NCBI GenBank assembly: GCA_965153455.1
Contig: OZ234500.1
Span: forward strand, 5,766,001-5,830,000
DNA: 64,000 nucleotides
Direction of reading: 5' to 3'
DNA from: Sphagnum compactum
Lineage: Eukaryota > Bryophyta > Sphagnopsida > Sphagnales
Part shown: positions 38,401-49,456 of the stretch, piece after piece
How positions within the stretch are numbered: position 1 is the first letter of the stretch
How the letters are laid out: each line of letters starts with the position of its first letter
Made by a program: the position numbers and the translations under genes
Notes under the pieces: model-generated
The model's input: the letters and a program-made list of their open reading frames with translations, nothing else
Database searches by the model: none
Told to the model about the DNA's origin: nothing

Positions 38401-41355
38401 AATTAAATTTAAATTGTCATGCATTGAACAACTCACAGGTAACATAGGACATAATGAATATAATCTAATTCTAATTTTTTAATTTTAATATTACAAAATT
38501 GTAGAATTGAGACTGAATAAATTTAAAACATTAATGATACTTTAATAAACTGTAAAAAAACCTAAAATTTCCAGAAAAAATTCTGATTAATTTATTAATT
38601 CTTAATGATTTTTTCAAAAAAATTGAAATAATAATATTAATTATTTGACATTAATTTGTCAAACATGCATGCCTACTATGGTAGTATGTACCTTGGAAAT
38701 TGTTTTCAAAAACTTTATTTTCAATTGAAAAGGGCCTCAATGGTCCTTTTTTTTGGGTAGGTTGTCCATTTTTTAAGAAAAATGTTACCTTTAGCCATCA
38801 TGTACCTTTGGGTTTCATTTGAAATACAATTTGCATTTCTTGCTAGATTCTTGGTGAAATGATGTGAAATTTGGTACATTTAATTCTTTTTGTTCACCTT
38901 TATGGCTTCATTCACAATTGTAAGGGTATTGAAAAGAGGAAAAATAACTTCCAGAATTTTTTATGGCTAGTTTTTACAGATAACATTAAATACATGAAAA
39001 AAATTTAAGCAAGAAATTTTGAATAGTTCAAAATAAAATAATTCATTTAGTGGTGGTGATTTTTCATATGTGTACACAATTATGCATGATTTTATTTCAC
39101 ACATGTGACCTAAATCTAGAGTTAGAAATTTTGAACCTAATGAATAAAAAACTTACCCGATTGATTTAATACAAAAATCATTTATTTTAGCCCTTTGTCT
39201 CAAAATTTTAAGATTTTGGTATTTTCATATGATTTATTTTTTCATCAAGTTGACCAAATGAACATGTAGTTGCATAAAAGGAAACATAATTTTCTTATGC
39301 AAAAAAATTGAAATCAATTGTATCAGTTTATGCATTCATTCATAAAAAAGTGTAATATGGACAATTGATTAGTTGAAGATTCCAAAAGATTTTTATACAA
39401 CATCTATTAACTATTTGATTTTCAAAAAGTTTATTCTCAATACCTTAATATAAGGAACAAAATAATACATCATAGTTGTCATATACAAGTATGAAAATAG
39501 TTAAACACTATGAAAATTTAAAATTATCTTTTATAAGTCTTATCAAAGACTCCTTTTTGAAACTCCAACCATGAATGAACCCCTATAAATTCACTATTGA
39601 AAATTTGGTAAATTTTTACTTACATAAAAATAAGTTTATTTGCAGTTTTATATATTGTTAATGCTTGTGCATAGATTACAAGGACTATAAATTTCTCGTA
39701 TGCTTTTTATTATGTTTAACACTTTGAGAAATGGTACCTAACAACATGCTTGTATTGAAATGGGCAATGTAGTTCAACCAAGAAAATTCTTTTTGAAATG
39801 ATTTCATTACTCAAAATACAACTTTTGATATTTTCTTGATGGTAGAACAATGCCTCTTATTCAACTTGAAATGTTATAATCTTTTTTTGAGTTCAAATAA
39901 ATGGCTGAAAATTTTGGGTGAGATTTGTTTATGCTAATAGAACTAATCTTACAGTTGAATTATCAAGCTCTAGGAATATTTGAGTTCTAAGCGGTGTGTA
40001 AGCTCAATAAAGAAAGAAAACTCCCTTTTTACTCTCAGGACCTCTTGAGCACTTAGGGTTAAGATTTGGGGCTGAAATATAATTATATAATTTCAATTTT
40101 GTATAATGTAATATATAGTATACATATCATTGAGGAAAAGTCAATCATCCAACATACACATGCCCTTACACCCTAAAACATACAATGTCCATATTCAAGT
40201 TCACCTATGAAACTGTAAACGTATTTTGTTGCGTGCATCCTATTAACCAGTGTTGGCTGGTTTTGAGTCTAGTTCTAAGATCAGTTCTTGATTAATGGTT
40301 AATCCACAAGTGCTTGATTTTGAAAACCTGGAATCAGAATTGGACCTGGACCTGCCACTTGCTAGAATCGACATGCGAAAGCAGCCTTTTACTGGAACCT
40401 GAACAGTAACCCCAAACTTGGTTGCAAATCTTTTTTAATACAGTGGAGTTAGCCATAAAGCACCGAAACTGAAGACACTGCTCCCAAGTTTTGCCAAAAA
40501 TGGGGGTGGCAAAAAAGTTCAAATGAAAACAGGACATGTGAAACTGCAGGTGGACTAACATAAGTAGGCTACGGAGTTTAGGCGGGGGAACCTTGAAGGA
40601 TCTGGAGATCCTCCTTGCATAGATACTTTCAATTCAGGTCCTCACATCCCTCACATATACATTATAGCTGATTTCAGTTCAGATAGCTTCTTACAAAGTG
40701 TTTGTTTTTACAATGGAGATAAGTATCTGTAAAGTGTCCAGTTCACAGGACACGTACCCTGTGTTTGTTGCAAATACAGGGCACAGTCAAGAAGACAGGA
40801 TGAAGACCATACAAATGAAAAAAAAGACGGGACGAAACCGAGAAATGCATCGATTTTGGTGCATTCCTCCTTTTCACGCTGTCTTTTACTGTATTGGCAA
40901 AACTGTGCTCGCCACTCCTCCAGTCCAAAAACTTTAGACGCAGTCAAAGGCGCTCTCCCCAGTCACCTTTCATTCTCACTCTCTCTTTTTCACTTTCGCC
41001 CACACAGTCAGGGTGACAACTAGGAACTAAGTATCAAAATAAGAACAGGGTATGAGACAGACACCCTGTGAAAGTCAGGCTGACTTTAGGGATAACTTTA
41101 ATACATGTGGTTCTTTCATGACGATATTTCTTTTTTTTGTGTGATCGTACCATTGAAGCCATAATTTGGTTTGATTCCCTGCTCAGCCCACACTGTGACT
41201 TGTAAGGATGCCAAAACATGTGTTCATTGGCAATACTAGGAAAAAGACTCTAGTGCATATCCAGGCATATGCTTGAACATATAATAATATTATCAGTCAC
41301 AGGCTGTTGTAGCTTGATTGATATGTTTGTGGACCATAGTATAGTCATTCGTGTA
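35429..41355. other. AT-rich region without a recognisable gene
   Basis: Nearly 6 kb. At 37,073-37,200 there is a two-unit tandem repeat of 63 bp (TTCACATAAATTAT..CAATGCAC.TTAATGTG..TTCACATGAC). No ORF reaches a convincing length, and none shows a family motif. 40,320-41,350 is less AT-rich and unique, with overlapping ORFs on both strands (40,698-40,947) that I could not assign. Confidence 0.4.
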
Positions 41356-41364
41356 TGCTTTCAG

Positions 41365-41410
41365 ATACAAGAAGCATGCACATGAGGATGTCATTGAAAG
41401 CTGTGAAAAG
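41365..41410 (+). other. Orphan exon-like segment, copy 2
   Basis: Same 46-nt length as copy 1, with CTTTCAG before and GTATGC after, encoding YKKHAHEDVIESCEK. The open frame and splice-like borders are kept although several codons differ. Confidence 0.3.
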
Positions 41411-42281
41411 GTATGCACACTGTTCACGTCCATTTAGAATGTCATCATCTGCTACATTACGGTTTGAGCTGAACTCCCCTAAACATTTCTTCTACCATTT
41501 GGAAATTGTTTGATTATAATTTTCAGCAAATGTTGTTATAATCACAAATTTTGCAAAACCTCCAAATTCCAGAAATCAGACATCTTATATATGAAATCAG
41601 ATCGTTTTAGATCATGATGCAACATAATAAAGCCCAATTTAATTATAGGAACATTTAGAGTCTCAGTAAATTGATATCACAAATTTTGCAAACCCTCCAA
41701 ACTCCAGAAATCTGAAATAAGATTAAAAAAAGAAAGAATCATTTCAAGTTCTCATGAAATAAATTTTCATACTTAAGCTCAGTCCACTTAATATAACATC
41801 ATTAAATAGGATTTCAGTAATATTTTTGTCAATTTGTTTGGAAAAGGTCTCCAAACTCCAGAAATTAGAAACCTTATTTAAAAAATTATCATTTTCAGAT
41901 TGATCTTCATGATTTGAACTTTGTAAAAACCGTTCATAATTAAAATGAAATTCATTATTAATTACAGCATCTGTAATTATAAGCAGTAGATTTCTTTCAC
42001 TTTTTCTTTCCCGCAAAACTGAAAATGCTGACGTTGGCCTATCTGCACGGCCATGTAATCCAAGAACTAGACTTGGTACCCTCAAGAGTCGACAGCAGAA
42101 ATGGGGCCGTCGACGCGCTGCGCCGTCTGGTGTAAGATGGGCATGGATGAAGATGTGGCAACTTGAGAGCGCTCAAAGCAGTTACAGCCAATGGATCGAT
42201 CAGCTTTCGCAGCCTCGTGAATCGAGAGTGCCTATACCTCTAGCAATTGCACTGAGGGTCCAGTGAGAGGAGCAGATAGGA

Positions 42282-42487
42282 CAAAGGGTGAAACTGGCAC
42301 CAACGTTGGTACCATGGTAAAAATCCCAAAATCCATTTAAATTATTTCTAAATATCACAAACATCCTATGCCAAGATTGAATCAGGGTCTCTCAGTTCAA
42401 ATCTAACATTTTCTGGGCTTAATATGGTCACTAACAGGCCTCGTTCACAAAGGTAGGGCTACCAACGTGGATCCTGCTTCAGCCTGG
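42282..42487. mobile_element. Small MITE in promoter of RNase T2-like gene, copy 2
   Basis: Counterpart of 19,943-20,148. The left TIR is well kept (CAAAGGGTGAAAC, CACCAACGTTGGTACC). The right TIR is more eroded (CTACCAACGTGGATCCTGC) than in copy 1. Confidence 0.55.
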
Positions 42488-42500
42488 CCTTCTTGAAAGG

Positions 42501-42507
42501 TATAAAG
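42501..42507 (+). promoter_or_regulatory. Putative TATA box, copy 2
   Basis: TATAAAG in the same context as 20,162, about 1.14 kb upstream of the start codon. The downstream pyrimidine-rich leader (TCTCTCCCTCTCTCT) is also conserved. Confidence 0.35.
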
Positions 42508-43641
42508 AGTGGGTAGGAGTGGATCGTAAAATCATATTCAGCTCAGTGTGCAACACTCGACCTTCAAGTTTTTTCGCGTCTCTGAAAGGTTGTTCCTTTT
42601 GTTTTCTCTCAATGCAAGAGACTTGCCTACTCCCTTTATCTCTCCCTCTCTCTCGCATCTCATGAGTCCTAGTTGTCTTGCATCTCATAACTGATCTCTT
42701 GGCATTGTTTCATTTCTCGTCCATGCTAGAGCTTGAGCTCGGCCGCTAGTTAGAGCTTACAGGAGGCCTTCTCTCAAGCTTTTGACAAAACTTCTGTTAC
42801 TTGTGTTTAGCGCTGGTCAATGGATATACAGAAATCAAATGCATTGAGACTAGCAATCCGTTACATTCAGGATCTATGCAGATCACATACTAGGCTTGTC
42901 CACCGTGCCCACCCTTCATACCCAGTGTCTGTGAGGGAGAATTTTAAGAGTCGTGTTTCGAGGTCGACGCATACAGCAACAAAATGCATAGACACTAGAA
43001 ATCCACTACATTCACGATCCATGGAGATCAGAATGTACTATAAGGTCACAGGGCCCGCTCTTCATACCTAGAGAGAGAGAGAGAGAGAAAGCCGTGAATA
43101 GGTTCAATGCAATCGTAAGTGCATGTCCAGTCCACAGCTACTATCAGATGTAATTCAGGGTTCCAGTTTAGGACCTCTTCCGATTTCGATTCCCAAGAAT
43201 ATTGCAGCCTTATATTTCTTGCAATCAGCAAGACAACCGAACTTGACTCGGCATAGAGTACACACATGCAATTCTGTCATGTCATATACTATTTGCATGT
43301 CCTGTCAACGGTTGGGAACCGTGATAGTATTCATTAAGAGACGCAAGTGCAACTATGAAAGAAGAGTTTTACAGTCCTACCGGATGTCCATTCCCAGGCA
43401 GAAGAGCTTTCTTCCATCGCTACCTACCAGATGGACATCTTTGCGGCTTTCAACCTGATCGACTTCCTCTTGCGATCTGCCACTCCCAAAACATAGTCCA
43501 GTGAGATGATGAGTTCGTCCAAACTAGGACTTAGTTCTTTTCAGTTCTTAATTCTCACGTGTTTTGGAAATTCACACTTTAAGGATTGCATTTTTGGATC
43601 ATATGCAGATTCCAAAGAGAAGTCGCAGAAAAGGTGACGAG

Positions 43642-45537
43642 ATGGCGTCGAGGCTGTTGATACCGATTCTGTTGGGAGTGATCTGCATCCTCACTGTGGT
43701 GACGGCACGGGAAAACGGAAACTTCAAGGATTCCCAAGTAATCTCCATGCCAACGGCAACAGCTGAGAAGAATATCTCGATCCTCGTGATACAGGTATAT
43801 TTCTAACGCCTTATGGTCACTTTCAGCTATACACTCCTTGAAGTTTGAACAAAATTATAGAGTGCGACATGCGTGGAGAGAAGATACGAGGAGGGCCACG
43901 CAGAAATTGAACTTTTCGCTATATACATTGTTGATCCATCACCCATCACAGCCTCAAGTTTAATGTGCTCGCAAACTTTCCAACCAGCAAAATCCTGTAG
44001 TCCTGTATGTCGCCTTCTCAATTTCAGCTTTACATTTGCAGCGGGGTCAAGAACAATGAGTGTTTGTTTATGCGTTTTGCATTCGCTCTAATATGTGTTT
44101 GTGTCAAGTTTGGCCAAGCGCCGACTCACAAACTTCACTCTCCAAACATGCGTGAATTAATGTCAAGTGTGATCTGCCTTCATAGAATCCACCTACATGA
44201 CTAAGTGTGATGGTAAATTCTACAATCATCACGCTGATGAGTTCTTTTTATTTATTACTAATATGTGCATGAACAAAACACTACGTCCTGCGAAGACCGC
44301 CAACGCTCTTATGCAATTGTTATGTATGTGAGCAGTTTTTACTGTTGTCATTTTGCAGTGGGGATACTCGTACTGCTGCCCCAAGAAACAACAATCATGC
44401 TGCGTATCGCCTTACCTAGCACCAGATTTCATCATCCACACAATCTGGACGATTAACAGCAAAAGAGAATTTGAAACCAACTGCAACGGTCCTTTGTTTA
44501 ACGAGAAGGAGGTACACTTCGCCAATGACATCTCACTTCCTTCACAGTGTGGTTTAGAGGCTGGATCGATTATCAATTCGCTTGCATGTCTGTTGCTCGG
44601 GCAATAGCTAGTACTGAGATCATGCCCATGATGCCAATCTTCTTGAGTTTTCAACTTTTTTCAAATTTGCAAAACTTAAGAACATAATTTCATGTCAGCG
44701 ATTTTAGACTTTCCAGAAGAATGGTGGGGTAGTGCAGCGTCGTTCTTAGGAATTGACTGTGAGAAGCGCTGGGTGTGGTTTCTGTGGACAAAAACTGTCA
44801 GTTGTCAACGGAGGTTATAGCCTACAGTAACCTTTACTGGCCGTCGTTGAACTGCTCGTACAACAACGTTGAGTATTGGAAGGAAATGTGGGACGTGTAC
44901 GGAAGATGCTCCGGCTTAAGTCAGTCAGCATGGTTCAAACTAGCCATCAAACTCTTCCAGCCGGACTTTACAGTCGCTCTTCTTGAGAAAGGTACGACGA
45001 CGTTTCCTTCTTTGTCACAAGAACCTGGATGGACAAATAATTTTGCTATTAGTGCTAAATCTCTGCACGAAGAACATATTCACCAATTCTAAAAGGTCAG
45101 ATGTAGTGCATCATCAAGGTGAAGTTATATTACATGTTATAAAATCGGACTTGAGTGGTTGCTCTTGAAGATTAATCTTATGAAGTTATTTATACGGCCC
45201 CAAGTATATAATATGCCCATTCAACAATCGTACTCCTTACTGATTTTTTGCAGGTATCGTGCCTGGAGGAAAATACACCGAGGATGATTTTCAGAAAGCT
45301 TTGAGCCTTGCGGTTGGTCACAAGGTAGGCGTCCTTTGCAACCGTAACAGTGCAACTGGAGAGCTACAATTGTACGAGGCGCTCATCTGCTATTCCCCAG
45401 ACGAAAAGGAGGTCATCGATTGCGGACATAATAATCTTCCTTCTCCAGGAGAAGAAAACGAGTGCACTGGCAAGATCGTGCTCCCACGCAAACCGTGCAA
45501 ACCGAGTTCGTTTGGATCGTGTGAATCTGACGCCTAG
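43642..45537 (+). CDS. RNase T2-like secreted protein, probably catalytically dead (copy 2)
   Basis: Exons 43,642-43,794, 44,359-44,511, 44,802-44,991 and 45,254-45,537 reproduce the copy 1 structure with the same intron phases and encode 259 aa. There is a signal peptide (MASRLLIPILLGVICILTVV). The first active-site motif reads DFIIHTIWT (His kept); the second reads YWKEMWDVYGRC in place of FWxHEWxKHGTC, so the catalytic His, Lys and His are gone here too. Near the C-terminus an in-frame codon difference gives GEENECT where copy 1 has GEYECT. All cysteines are shared. The frame is fully open with no stops, and the 3' UTR is almost identical. The loss of catalytic residues predates the duplication. 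Role unknown; see copy 1 for alternatives. Confidence 0.85.
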
Positions 45538-45807
45538 ATCGTCGCCCGCAAGAGCAGAAGATTCAAGAGCTAGCTAGCTAGATTGAATCACACAAAAGCT
45601 AGCTTGCTCTAAGCATCGGAGATGATAAAGAGCAAAAGAATCCATGACCAGGAACTGTATCAAAAGGGAGATCTGAATATGTCTACAATAGTAATAAACG
45701 GCTCTACAGATCATGCTGGAGTTGCTAGAATCGCTGCAGAAGATCAGTGTGAGACAAGACTGGCTATGTAAAAGCTCAAACTGCTGATCACCCACTTCGT
45801 GATCTCA

Positions 45808-46186
45808 TGATGAGCAGTATTTCACATGTATGGCCATGATGGTTGTTGCATAGTTTGCTCCGGATAGAAAAGCCGTTGAACACCATCAATGATGTAATCT
45901 ATGAGTTGCTATGTTTCTTGTGTGCCAGTGCTTTTATAAATATGACCTTGCAGTGTATTTGTGTATGTATGGATTTTTATGTTTAATTCAGATGGATTTA
46001 TAATGACTAGTGGGTTCCCATGACGGTCGGACACAATCCGCCCGTGCCTGCCTGTATAGATAGAGATGGCCCTTGTGACCTTTGTCGGTTCATCCCGATC
46101 TGGGTTTCAGGACCTCGACGGACGGACAGTTGGGATCTGGATTCCAAGGCACGACACGGCACTGGGAAAATAGTTTCATCCACATC
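45808..46186. other. Spacer with GGTTTCAGGACCTCGAC motif
   Basis: About 380 bp with no gene. It contains the first copy (46,104-46,125) of a motif, GGGTTTCAGGACCTCGACGG, that recurs at 46,565, 56,824, 56,871, 56,945 and 57,490, so it marks a dispersed repeat family. Confidence 0.45.
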
Positions 46187-46497
46187 ATCAATCCATCCAG
46201 AACTCCTAATTAGATGGAACTCTAAATACGTAATATTTTCACCTGCATAATCATCCATCCAGAACTCCTAATTGGACGGAATTAAAAATACATAAATATT
46301 TCATCCACATAATCAATCCATCCAAAACTCTAAGTGGACAAAACTACAAAATCTTTAATATTTCATCCACAAATCATTCCTCCTAATTGGACGGAACTAC
46401 AAATACATGATATCTCATCCTCATAACCACCCATCCAGAACTCTGAGCTCATTGGACGGAACTAAAAACGTATAATATTTCATCCACATAATCACAG
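46187..46497. repeat. Minisatellite, about 60 bp x 5
   Basis: Units start near 46,188, 46,250, 46,312, 46,371 and 46,424 and share CATCCA.AACTC, TTGGACGGAACTA, AAATAC and ATTTCATCCACATAAT. The last three units recur as a block at 56,519-56,710. Confidence 0.8.
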
Positions 46498-46599
46498 AAC
46501 TGCCGAGTTTTCGTGCACAGAACTGCCGGGTTTCACGAAAACCCGGAAAAGAGGAGCCAGGCAGGTTTCAGGACCTCGACCAGATGGACGGACAGGCGG

Positions 46600-47095
46600 G
46601 TCCCAATCTGTGCAATAGCCTGCGTCCCCCTTTCAGAATTTGATGAGGCTAGTGTTCCGGTGCTTGACATAGGGGGTAGGACAGCCGAGTGCCAGCATTG
46701 CCGAGCTATGATTTGGGCTGATGAGGCTTCCCGGGGACACGCAGACCTTTGCTGTGTTAAAGGCAGATCTTGCAGCTGTGAGGCCCTCTTCCCCATTCCT
46801 CCTCCTCAACCCTTGCGGGACCTGCTCATTTCTGAGCCTGCCCCTAGTGCACGCCTCCCCCCTGCCACCGTATCTTTTCGCAAGCACATTCGGAAATACA
46901 ATTCCTCCTTGCAGATGGCCTCCTTTGGCGTTAACATCCAGTCACCCGCAGATGGGGTCAGTATGATTGCCATAAGGGGCGCTGTGCATCATTTGTTGGG
47001 GCCATTGGCACCTCTTCAAGGGAGCGCCCATCAGTTTGCCCAGCTGTATATCATAGACAATGCGGATACCAAAAAGCAGCCATGCAGCCACCCCA
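46600..47095 (+). pseudogene. Helitron Rep-helicase N-terminal fragment (plus strand)
   Basis: An open frame from 46,513 carries landmarks I associate with plant Helitron Rep/helicase proteins, in order: ECQHCRAMIWADEA (Cys pair), CCVKGR, PPPQPLRDLL, FRKHIRKYNSSLQMASFGVN, HHLLGPLAPLQG and FAQLYIIDN. The resemblance ends near 47,085. The Rep catalytic motifs and the helicase are missing. The reading frame runs on into the Ty3 LTR to 47,283 only by chance. It is a truncated, rearranged copy. Confidence 0.75.
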
Positions 47096-47112
47096 TTCAC
47101 TCACCAGGCATC

Positions 47113-47117
47113 AGGCC
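47113..47117. other. Target-site duplication, left (AGGCC)
   Basis: Five bases AGGCC directly before the TG of the 5' LTR. The same five follow the CA of the 3' LTR at 53,930-53,934. A 5-bp duplication is typical for Ty3 integrase. Confidence 0.9.
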
Positions 47118-47937
47118 TGTCGCAACCCCACTTTGTCCAAGTGTGGGGGTGAAGCCCAACACTTGGAAAAGTTGGAGGTTTGGAGCCCTCCGGGACTCCC
47201 GAATGTTCAGAGCTCGACAACAAGGCCCAAAACACCTCGCATTGGGGTGTTCTTGGTGTCATTGGAAAGGTCTTGAAACGTAGATATCGAAAATGGCCTC
47301 GCATTGGCCATTTGGATATTTGCAGCCCAAGTTATGGGCAAAAGAAGGGCCGGGAGTCAAATTGGCAATTTGACTCCCGACCACTAAAAGTCGGGAATCG
47401 ACCCTTTCCCGACGTTGCCTGATGGAGTACGACATGGCGTTGGAAAGATCTCGACGAGGGCTACAACTTTGGTTTAGACTTCGTCGCGATCGGACTCCGG
47501 AGTCAGGAGTTATGGCAGTTCAAAGTTCCGGGAGTCCCGCCGGGACAGTTTCGGGACTCCATTTCGGGAGTCCCAACAAAATGTGCCATTTGGATGTAGC
47601 CTCCGTGGTGAGCTGCAGAGATAACTATATGGGGGAAGGTGGTGGCTTCCCCCGAGTCCGGGCCGTGGTGAGTCTCGTGTGTCAAAGTGCCCGTGGCTTG
47701 TCCCAACACCCAAGGGTGTCCCGAATGCTAAACTAACCTCTTTGAGTTGGTTTTTGGATGCAGATTCACACAAGCTAAGTTAGTCCCTCTTCCTAGTCTA
47801 ATCCCTGGGCTCCCAACTCGACCCTCTACCCCTTTCTAGAGTTGGAAGCCGGGAGCATGCCCTTCGGTCCCAACTTTCTGCAACTTCGCTTTGGTGAACC
47901 CTCAAGTGGGTTCACCCCGGGACCAAGGAGCGCGTCA
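47118..47937 (+). repeat. 5' LTR of Ty3 chromovirus (820 bp)
   Basis: Starts TGTCGCAACCCC and ends GCGTCA. Compared with the 3' LTR it has extra blocks near 47,160-47,250 and 47,672-47,718. Confidence 0.9.
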
Positions 47938-47940
47938 CGT

Positions 47941-47952
47941 GGTATCAGAGCA
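47941..47952 (+). promoter_or_regulatory. Primer-binding site, tRNA-Met type
   Basis: TGGTATCAGAGC begins three bases after the 5' LTR. It is complementary to the 3' end of initiator tRNA-Met, the usual primer of plant Ty3 and Ty1 elements. Confidence 0.85.
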
Positions 47953-47978
47953 CAAGGTGAAGCTCAACTACTTTTGGG

Positions 47979-49370
47979 ATGGCACCCAAAAAGAATCGGA
48001 AGCTAGTTCCAGAGCCTAGGTCCGAGGAGCCCGTCGATGACCTAGTAGCCCCGCCGAAATCAATTGGGGAGGAACCAAATTTCCGGGAGGACCAAGGTGA
48101 GCCCGAGGTTGAACCCGAAAGTGAGGAGGAACAACGAAGCTCAGTCCTATTCACCCCGGAGCAACTTGAAGTCCTCCTCAAGATGAATAGGCCCGACTTT
48201 GGTGAGTTGGTGGTGGCCCTCAAAACGGGGACCTCCAAAGGTGAAAGGTTTCAACCGGCCAAGCCCGGGAATTTCGATGGTGCCCGAGACCGAAAGGTTG
48301 TGGATGCTTGGCTTGCGGAGATGGACGATTATATCCATGCCGCCAAGGTTGGACGGAGTTCCGCCGTGGAGCTTGCCCAATCCTACTTGAAAGGCTATGC
48401 CGCCACATGGTGGCGGACGGTAAGACAAGAGGAGGGCAAGAACCACAGCTATACGTGGGAGTTTTTCAAGGATCGCATTGAAGCGGAGTTCATCCCGAGA
48501 AACTCCGACTACATTTCTAGGTGCAAACTCCGTGACCTTGTGAATGCCACAAATGAAAATTTGAGGCAATATGTGAGGGCTTATTCCGAACTCATGCTTG
48601 AGATCCGGCACATGCATGAGTTGGACCGTGTGTGCCAATTCGTGATGGGGCTTCCAACTTGGGCCAAGCGGAAGCTTGAGGAGAGTTGGCCCGCCTCATT
48701 ATCCGAGGCCATCACGAAAGTGGAGAACTTCTCGGATGTGGGGCGGAGTGACAAATCCGGGTTCAAGAAGGACAACAAGTTCCTTCACAAAAAGCCAAGG
48801 CATGAGGGGGAATGGAACCGGGGGCAAGGTAGCCCAACCAAGGAAAAGCCCAAACAATTCCAAGGCTCGGGGTACAAGCCAAAAGGGAATTTTGTGAGAA
48901 AAGGGGCTCCTTTAAAAGGGAGCCAAACCAAGGGAGACTTTGGAACAAAGCCCAAGGGTGCATGTTTCAATTGCAACGAGGTGGGGCACTACTCCAAAGA
49001 TTGTCCCAAGTCTAACACGGGTGTTGGGAGCTCTAAGGTACTTGCTCTCAATGCCACTTTAGCCCAACCGGAATGCAATCGACTTATATTCTTGAAGGGG
49101 AAGATTGCTAAGCGGGAAATCTTATGTCTTTTGGACACAGGGGCTTCTCACAACTTCATAACTCGGGAGAGCGCCGAAAGGATGGAGCTCCACTTGGAGG
49201 AGCTCAAGGCACCCATTGAGGTGCATTTCGCGGATGGGGTTCCCCATCCAACTACACTACAAGCAAAGGGAGTGTCTCTCCAATTGGGAAATTGGAGAGG
49301 AAAAGTGGACTTGTTAGTCTCCACCTTGGGTGGAATGGAGTGCGTTTTGGGAATGGAATTCATTACCTAA
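47979..49370 (+). CDS. Ty3 gag-protease ORF
   Basis: 463 codons. An acidic N-terminal region (residues about 1-75) is followed by the retrotransposon gag domain (about 90-240; AATWWRTVRQEE, WEFFKDRIEAEFIP). A basic linker follows, then the CCHC zinc knuckle CFNCNEVGHYSKDC at about 327. The aspartic protease motif LLDTGASHNFIT is at about 383. Gag packages the RNA and protease processes the polyprotein. The ORF ends at a TAA (49,368) right after GMEFIT, before a linker that is still readable in the same frame. The stop is therefore probably a mutation in what was one longer gag-pol frame, although a natural gag/pol boundary cannot be excluded. Confidence 0.9.
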   Translation: MAPKKNRKLVPEPRSEEPVDDLVAPPKSIGEEPNFREDQGEPEVEPESEEEQRSSVLFTPEQLEVLLKMNRPDFGELVVALKTGTSKGERFQPAKPGNFDGARDRKVVDAWLAEMDDYIHAAKVGRSSAVELAQSYLKGYAATWWRTVRQEEGKNHSYTWEFFKDRIEAEFIPRNSDYISRCKLRDLVNATNENLRQYVRAYSELMLEIRHMHELDRVCQFVMGLPTWAKRKLEESWPASLSEAITKVENFSDVGRSDKSGFKKDNKFLHKKPRHEGEWNRGQGSPTKEKPKQFQGSGYKPKGNFVRKGAPLKGSQTKGDFGTKPKGACFNCNEVGHYSKDCPKSNTGVGSSKVLALNATLAQPECNRLIFLKGKIAKREILCLLDTGASHNFITRESAERMELHLEELKAPIEVHFADGVPHPTTLQAKGVSLQLGNWRGKVDLLVSTLGGMECVLGMEFIT

Positions 49371-49456
49371 AACAATGTGCTCATTGAAGGGCACAATAGG
49401 TTAGTTAAAATCCCATCTAAAAGTGGGATTGTGCGAGTCAAGGCACATGAGTTGCC

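Larger units (their letters stand above)
41356..45807 (+). repeat. Segmental duplication, copy 2
   Basis: Direct copy of 18,922-23,349. Small indels and point changes are spread over introns and flanks; the largest is the missing stretch after 42,121 (about 115 bp relative to copy 1). A GA-rich microsatellite (43,068-43,090) appears only here. The left edge follows unique DNA rather than the direct-repeat block seen before copy 1. Confidence 0.9.

Noticed and set aside
46513-47283. Single 256-codon ORF suggesting a fusion protein
   Set aside because: The Helitron-like part ends near 47,085 and the LTR begins at 47,118. The frame simply runs into the Ty3 LTR by chance.
48147-48638. Minus-strand 163-codon ORF and other antisense frames over gag and pol
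   Set aside because: Antisense shadows of the well-supported Ty3 reading frames.
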